NCBI GenBank assembly: GCA_028015205.1
Contig: CM051514.1
Span: 50,484,150 to 50,548,149 of the forward strand
Source: Mytilisepta virgata
Lineage: Eukaryota > Mollusca > Bivalvia > Mytilida > Mytilidae
DNA: 64,000 nt
Direction of reading: 5' to 3'
Shown: positions 59,861 through 64,000 of the stretch, piece by piece
Numbering within the stretch: position 1 is the stretch's first letter
Layout: the number at the start of each line of letters is the position of its first letter
Program-made: the position numbers and the translations under genes
Notes under the pieces: model-generated
Database searches by the model: none
Told to the model about the DNA's origin: nothing
The model's input: only the letters and a program-made list of their open reading frames with translations

Positions 59861-61579
59861 ATGGCTTCCTCAAAGCCGTTGACAAGTTCTATTAGGAAAG
59901 GACAGACAGCCATGGTCTGTGAGTTATGTGAAAATGATCCCAAGTTGAAGTGGAAGTGTTTGGAGTGTAGACTGTTGATGTGCCAGAGATGTCGAGATAA
60001 AGTCCATTCTAAGTTTGCATCGGCCCAGGACCATACAATTATTGACATAAAAGATGTCCATAAATATCAAGAGGAACGAAAACCGGATTTTACAAAACTG
60101 AAGTGTACCAAACATGCAGGACAAAACTGTTGTATTTTTTGTAGATCTTGTTGTGAATTAGCTTGCCCAGTTTGTATTTCTAAAACCCACAACAAACATG
60201 AAATGACAGAGATAAGTGAGGGATACAAGATTCAATTGGATAAAATCAGAAATGGACAAACCTATATCAACGAGGGATTGAAGAATTTATCTAAAGGGCA
60301 GGAAGAACTAAGGAAAATAAAATTCCTAAAACAATCCAGTTATAATAAAACAAAGCAAGGAATACTAGATTATAAGAAATCTTTGATAGAATCCATTGAG
60401 AAACACTGTGATAAACTTTTAAGTGAACTTGATCAGAACTTGGATGACATATCACTATCTATTGAGGAAGCTGACCAGAAATCAAAAGAGACTCAGAAGG
60501 AATTAACCCAACAAAATGATGAGGTAAATAAAGTTCTTCTGTCTAATGATGCTATGAAAGTTTTCTCTTCCAGAAACCTGATCAAATCAATTCAGACCAA
60601 TATTGAACCAGTAAAGACAACCTTCAACCAAGTTCCTAAGTTTGTTTCTGGAGATTTATCCAAATTATCAGTCCTCCATGGTAAACTACAAAATGTTACT
60701 GTACCATACAACACAGAACTTAAGGTTGCTAAACAATTTACAACACACAATAACAGTATTGCCAATCTTATTGTGTGTGAAGATGATTCTTTCATGATAA
60801 ACGATGTATCTTTGAAAGTTGTACAAAGAGCTAATATAAAAGGTAATACACTGAAAACTATACCAGACTTCAAACTTGGTGTTTATGACATGACACTTAC
60901 TCCATCTGGTGATATACTACTCTGTGTTGTTGGTTCATCTCTAGTTAAAGTTATCCCATCATGTACAGAGGAAGTGAAAGACTCTCCTTACAATGTATCA
61001 CCATTACTGCCTGTTAGTATACATGTGATTCAAGACAATAAAGTTATCATAGGAGCTAGAGATACAGGACCATACCTCCCAGCTAATGGACCCAGACAGG
61101 TAATAGTACTGCACAAGTCGGGACGACAGGAGAAAGTCTTCCAGTATGACAGTCATAATAAACCATTATTTACTCTTCCTTATCGTATAACTAGTACTAG
61201 TAACGGTAACATTGGGGTTGTAGATGTGTTTTCTGATGATTATCAGGGGAGGGTTGTTATACTGAACAATGAGGGAATGAATATTAATATCTGTACTGGT
61301 CATCCTGATGTGAATACAGAAGACCATCCATTTAAACCATTTGAAATTGAAACAACCCCATCAGACAACTTTGTCTTAGTAGAGTGTAACAACCATACAC
61401 TACACATACTGTCCAGTAATGGTGAGTTCATTACATACTACAACACTAAGGAGTCAGGGATAGAGTTACCACGGTCTCTGTCATTCAGTCATACTGGACA
61501 GTTATATATTGGTAGTTATACACACAAAAACAGTGGAAAAAAGGCCAAAATATACAAAATAGATAACTTTGTATGGTAA
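59861..61579 (+). CDS. TRIM-like protein, RING-less: B-box, B-box, coiled coil, propeller
   Basis: Intact 572-aa single-exon gene; the ATG has a good context (aaaATGG). B-box 1 ligands: C20, C23, C33, C36, C41, C44, H49, H58. B-box 2 ligands: C82, H85, C94, C97, C102, C105, H110, H113. Residues about 120-245 are rich in K, E, L and Q and form the coiled coil. About 270-572 has repeated beta-strand-like motifs (for example VSIHV...NKVIIG, GNIGVVDV...GRVVIL, NHTLHIL, GQLYIG), as in NHL/TRIM-type propellers. There is no RING domain at the N-terminus, so ubiquitin ligase activity is not expected from this chain alone. Relatives of this architecture are greatly expanded in bivalves and often suggested to act in innate immunity; that role is an inference. 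The AATAAA found downstream of copies 1 and 2 is mutated here. Confidence 0.93.
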   Translation: MASSKPLTSSIRKGQTAMVCELCENDPKLKWKCLECRLLMCQRCRDKVHSKFASAQDHTIIDIKDVHKYQEERKPDFTKLKCTKHAGQNCCIFCRSCCELACPVCISKTHNKHEMTEISEGYKIQLDKIRNGQTYINEGLKNLSKGQEELRKIKFLKQSSYNKTKQGILDYKKSLIESIEKHCDKLLSELDQNLDDISLSIEEADQKSKETQKELTQQNDEVNKVLLSNDAMKVFSSRNLIKSIQTNIEPVKTTFNQVPKFVSGDLSKLSVLHGKLQNVTVPYNTELKVAKQFTTHNNSIANLIVCEDDSFMINDVSLKVVQRANIKGNTLKTIPDFKLGVYDMTLTPSGDILLCVVGSSLVKVIPSCTEEVKDSPYNVSPLLPVSIHVIQDNKVIIGARDTGPYLPANGPRQVIVLHKSGRQEKVFQYDSHNKPLFTLPYRITSTSNGNIGVVDVFSDDYQGRVVILNNEGMNINICTGHPDVNTEDHPFKPFEIETTPSDNFVLVECNNHTLHILSSNGEFITYYNTKESGIELPRSLSFSHTGQLYIGSYTHKNSGKKAKIYKIDNFVW

Positions 61580-62045
61580 ATGTTAATCTGAAAAGTAATA
61601 TACCTTTAACAGCCCAATCCACCAATAATCAATTTATTATTTTTATCCCAATGATAATATTCAGTTATCAACAATACATTTTTGCATTATATATACTCCA
61701 GTTATCTTGAATTAGTTTTGATATTCATATCAAATTAGAGATAATGAAGGTCACATATATATGTACTAGAATTACGAAGTAAAAGTAAAATTCAATTTTG
61801 CGATACAGGAGCTATATCCAATATATCTGATACAGGCAAAATTTATACAAAAAATTTAAGACGGAAAGCAAAAATTAATTTTTATCAATACAGTAGTTTG
61901 ATTACTCAACTAGAAATATATCTTGTGTAATTTATATTAAGCATAAAATTATTTAGGTACTGGAAATTCAGAATCTTTAGGACAAGACTCGAAACTTTAT
62001 CAAACTGATTTTTTTTTAATTCAAACAAAATTTGAAATATACCTT
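61580..62045. other. 3' flank of TRIM-like copy 3
   Basis: Colinear with 5533-6012; no gene. The AATAAA present in the other units is replaced by an A run near 61848. Confidence 0.4.
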
Positions 62046-62342
62046 ATGAAAATGAGAGTTAGTGACCACCTTTTAGAAATTGAAAGAGGACGGTATAAAA
62101 ACACCAAAAGAAAAAACAGAATATGTCAAAAATGTAATTTAAATGAGATAGAGGATGAAATACATTTCTTCTTCAGTTGTCGAAAATATGACATGTTAAG
62201 GCAAGATTACTTCAATAACATCATTGAAATACATCCAAGTATAAATAATCATTCGCCTTTTGAAAAACTAAAACGTATTTTATCTTCTAACGATCAGAAT
62301 ATCACAAAAAGGCCATCAGACGTCAGAGCAATCTCGAACTAA
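62046..62342 (+). pseudogene. LINE reverse transcriptase C-terminal fragment, unit 3
   Basis: 98-aa open frame, the longest of the three copies, ending at TAA inside the MITE-arm-like sequence (cagacgtcagagcaatctcg). Zinc-knuckle residues are ICQKC and EIHFFFSC. It is a 5'-truncated LINE tail and is not an independent gene. Confidence 0.75.
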
Positions 62343-63854
62343 AGGAGAATAATATTCTTTGTACCATACAGTGTTTTGTAAAAACTATAAAATGTTGTAT
62401 ATTTTGTTCATTTATAACCTGTGTGGTTCTGCTTTTCTGTACAAATTGAAATGTATATATTATCTGCATTCTGACAGCTAGACATCGTAAAAATATCATC
62501 CCATGAGCCAGAATATGAAGTTTGGGACGAGTCCCAAATCTTCATATTCTGTCGACAATCTTGTCCAGGTCATAGATTTTTCAATTTTTGACATGGACTT
62601 ATGATATTTAGAATGAAGGTGTATTATCATAAGAAGTGTGATGCATATCATAATGACCTTCATGTGACCTTGACCTTTGAACTTAAAGTCAAATACTTGA
62701 TTTTTTTTACATTTTCATGTCCTGAACATTTCCCATTTTATCATTTGACATAGGCTTTTGATTATTGACACATGGGTGCAACACCTCAAGACGACATGTG
62801 GTATATATTGGAAGGTGACCTTGACTTTGACATTAAAGGTTTGACATTAACACTTCCCCCCAAAAAAAACAACATAAAAAAAACATATAAATTGTTGCTT
62901 GCAATAGCAAACCCTTTTCAACGTACATTGTAACTAGATTTGCCCATGTAGAGTAATATTGCAGATGACCTCTGACCATAATATTTTGACCTTCATTGTC
63001 AAATAAATACTTTTTATAAAGACAGTACTTTTAGTTCTCTAAAACAGTTCCACCTAGTTTTATACTGCAAATGTGCGGTTTACTCAGTCAAATTGCATAA
63101 GCCTATTAATTATTTGCAAAATACAGACACTGACCATATAATACAATGTTTGTATCGTTATAATATGTTTCTGTAGAGTTTTAATCATGATGTCAGTATA
63201 AAGAATTAAGGGGAATTATTATTAAAGACAACTAATTTAAATACAGTAATCAGTTAGCGTCCAAGATGATGTTTTCTCCTTTTATATCTAATACTACCTT
63301 AATGTCAGATTTCCTAATATATACATGAATATATTGGTAACATGTCTTATTTTTTAAATTAGTATATACTCGACTTGCAATATTCTTTTTCATAAGAATC
63401 TTTTTCACCTCAGGGTGAATAATGTGCACAGGATGGGATATTATAAAGTTTAATTCTTCATCACCTTCAGTAAGTCTATGAACATTAATTGCAGTCTGAA
63501 ATATTTAGAAGAAAAATATATATAGAGTTGTACATTTATCAGAATTTGCATTTTGAATTTTTTTTAAAGTGCTGATTTGTAATTATTGTATATTTCCATA
63601 ATGTACATTTTGAGCTTAAATCATTTGTTGCAGTTGTTTTTCACCATTAGCTTTTAGCTTTATTTTATCCAACCTTTCATTATACTTGCCAAAAATTTGG
63701 AAAGTTTGCTTTTTTCAGTAAATATATTTTGTGACATTTTTGGCTGGGTTGGATATAGTCCTAAACCAGCTTGTAGTACGGCCATGTAAGGTAAGCAGTT
63801 GGGTGGAAGGCCAGATTTGGGGAAAAGTGGGTACCTAATTTATCTCATCAACTC
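62343..63854. other. AT-rich intergenic sequence
   Basis: Counterpart of 6309-7779; a shortened hairpin lies at 62510-62553. No gene is supported. Confidence 0.45.
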
Positions 63855-64000
63855 TTCCTACAGATTTCAAACAAGATCCCTAAATTTTCCAAAAAATATT
63901 GTACTCATATTGAAATTATGCACCTGCTGTTATGGAATGTCTGAAGATTTTTTCCCCATTTATTAAATTTTTCAGTAGAATTTACTATACAGGTACAAGT
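63855..64000. repeat. start of the degenerate tandem repeat (unit 3)
   Basis: First monomer of the array seen at 7780-8455, cut by the window end. Confidence 0.55.

Larger units (their letters stand above)
59005..64000. repeat. tandem segmental duplication, unit 3 (cut by the window end)
   Basis: Begins at the same junction as unit 2 and is colinear with 31423-36360. It contains the only intact TRIM-like gene copy. Confidence 0.9.

Noticed and set aside
1..64000. Prokaryotic or viral genome segment
   Set aside because: Long non-coding AT-rich stretches, SINEs, LINEs and segmental duplication show a large eukaryotic genome.

Overview
The window is eukaryotic and most probably comes from a bivalve mollusc, with a mussel (Mytilus-like) the best guess. 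The evidence is AT-rich sequence with hardly any long open reading frames, tRNA-derived SINEs with (AATC)n tails, truncated LINEs, tandem-core elements ending in ACGG-type microsatellites as described in bivalves, and a RING-less B-box/coiled-coil/beta-propeller protein of the kind that is greatly expanded in bivalves. The species is an inference from repeat style; no taxonomic marker gene is present.

Layout. Positions 1-744 are single-copy flank. From about 745 the window is a tandem array of one segment of about 28 kb: unit 1 (745-31422, including a 2.2 kb retrotransposon insertion), unit 2 (31423-59004) and the start of unit 3 (59005-64000, cut by the window end). Each unit carries, in order: the tail of a tandem-core repeat element; a single-exon TRIM-like gene on the plus strand; a LINE C-terminal fragment; a degenerate tandem repeat; several kilobases of AT-rich sequence with SINEs and short hairpins; a tandem-repeat mosaic split by a minus-strand LINE; a second tandem-core element; a widely repeated mussel-type block; and degenerate retroelement sequence.

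Genes. The only intact cellular-type gene is the third TRIM-like copy (59861-61579, 572 aa: two B-box zinc fingers, coiled coil, C-terminal propeller-like region). Copies 1 (3810-5532) and 2 (32278-33995) are each broken by a different small frameshift. The remaining open frames of any size belong to mobile elements. The best of these is a 300-aa protein of unrecognised family inside a short LTR retrotransposon (1553-3751) that lacks any pol gene.

Because the same segment is present two to three times, the window acts as a natural experiment. Insertions, excisions, inversions and duplications after the unit duplication can be read by comparing units. They include an LTR element whose empty site is preserved twice, a MITE present in unit 2 with an excision-like footprint in unit 1, a micro-inversion of about 0.4 kb, a SINE carrying a nested hAT-like foldback element, and an LTR-like insertion with apparently identical 469-bp direct repeats. 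No CRISPR array, rRNA, functional tRNA gene or prokaryotic operon was seen.
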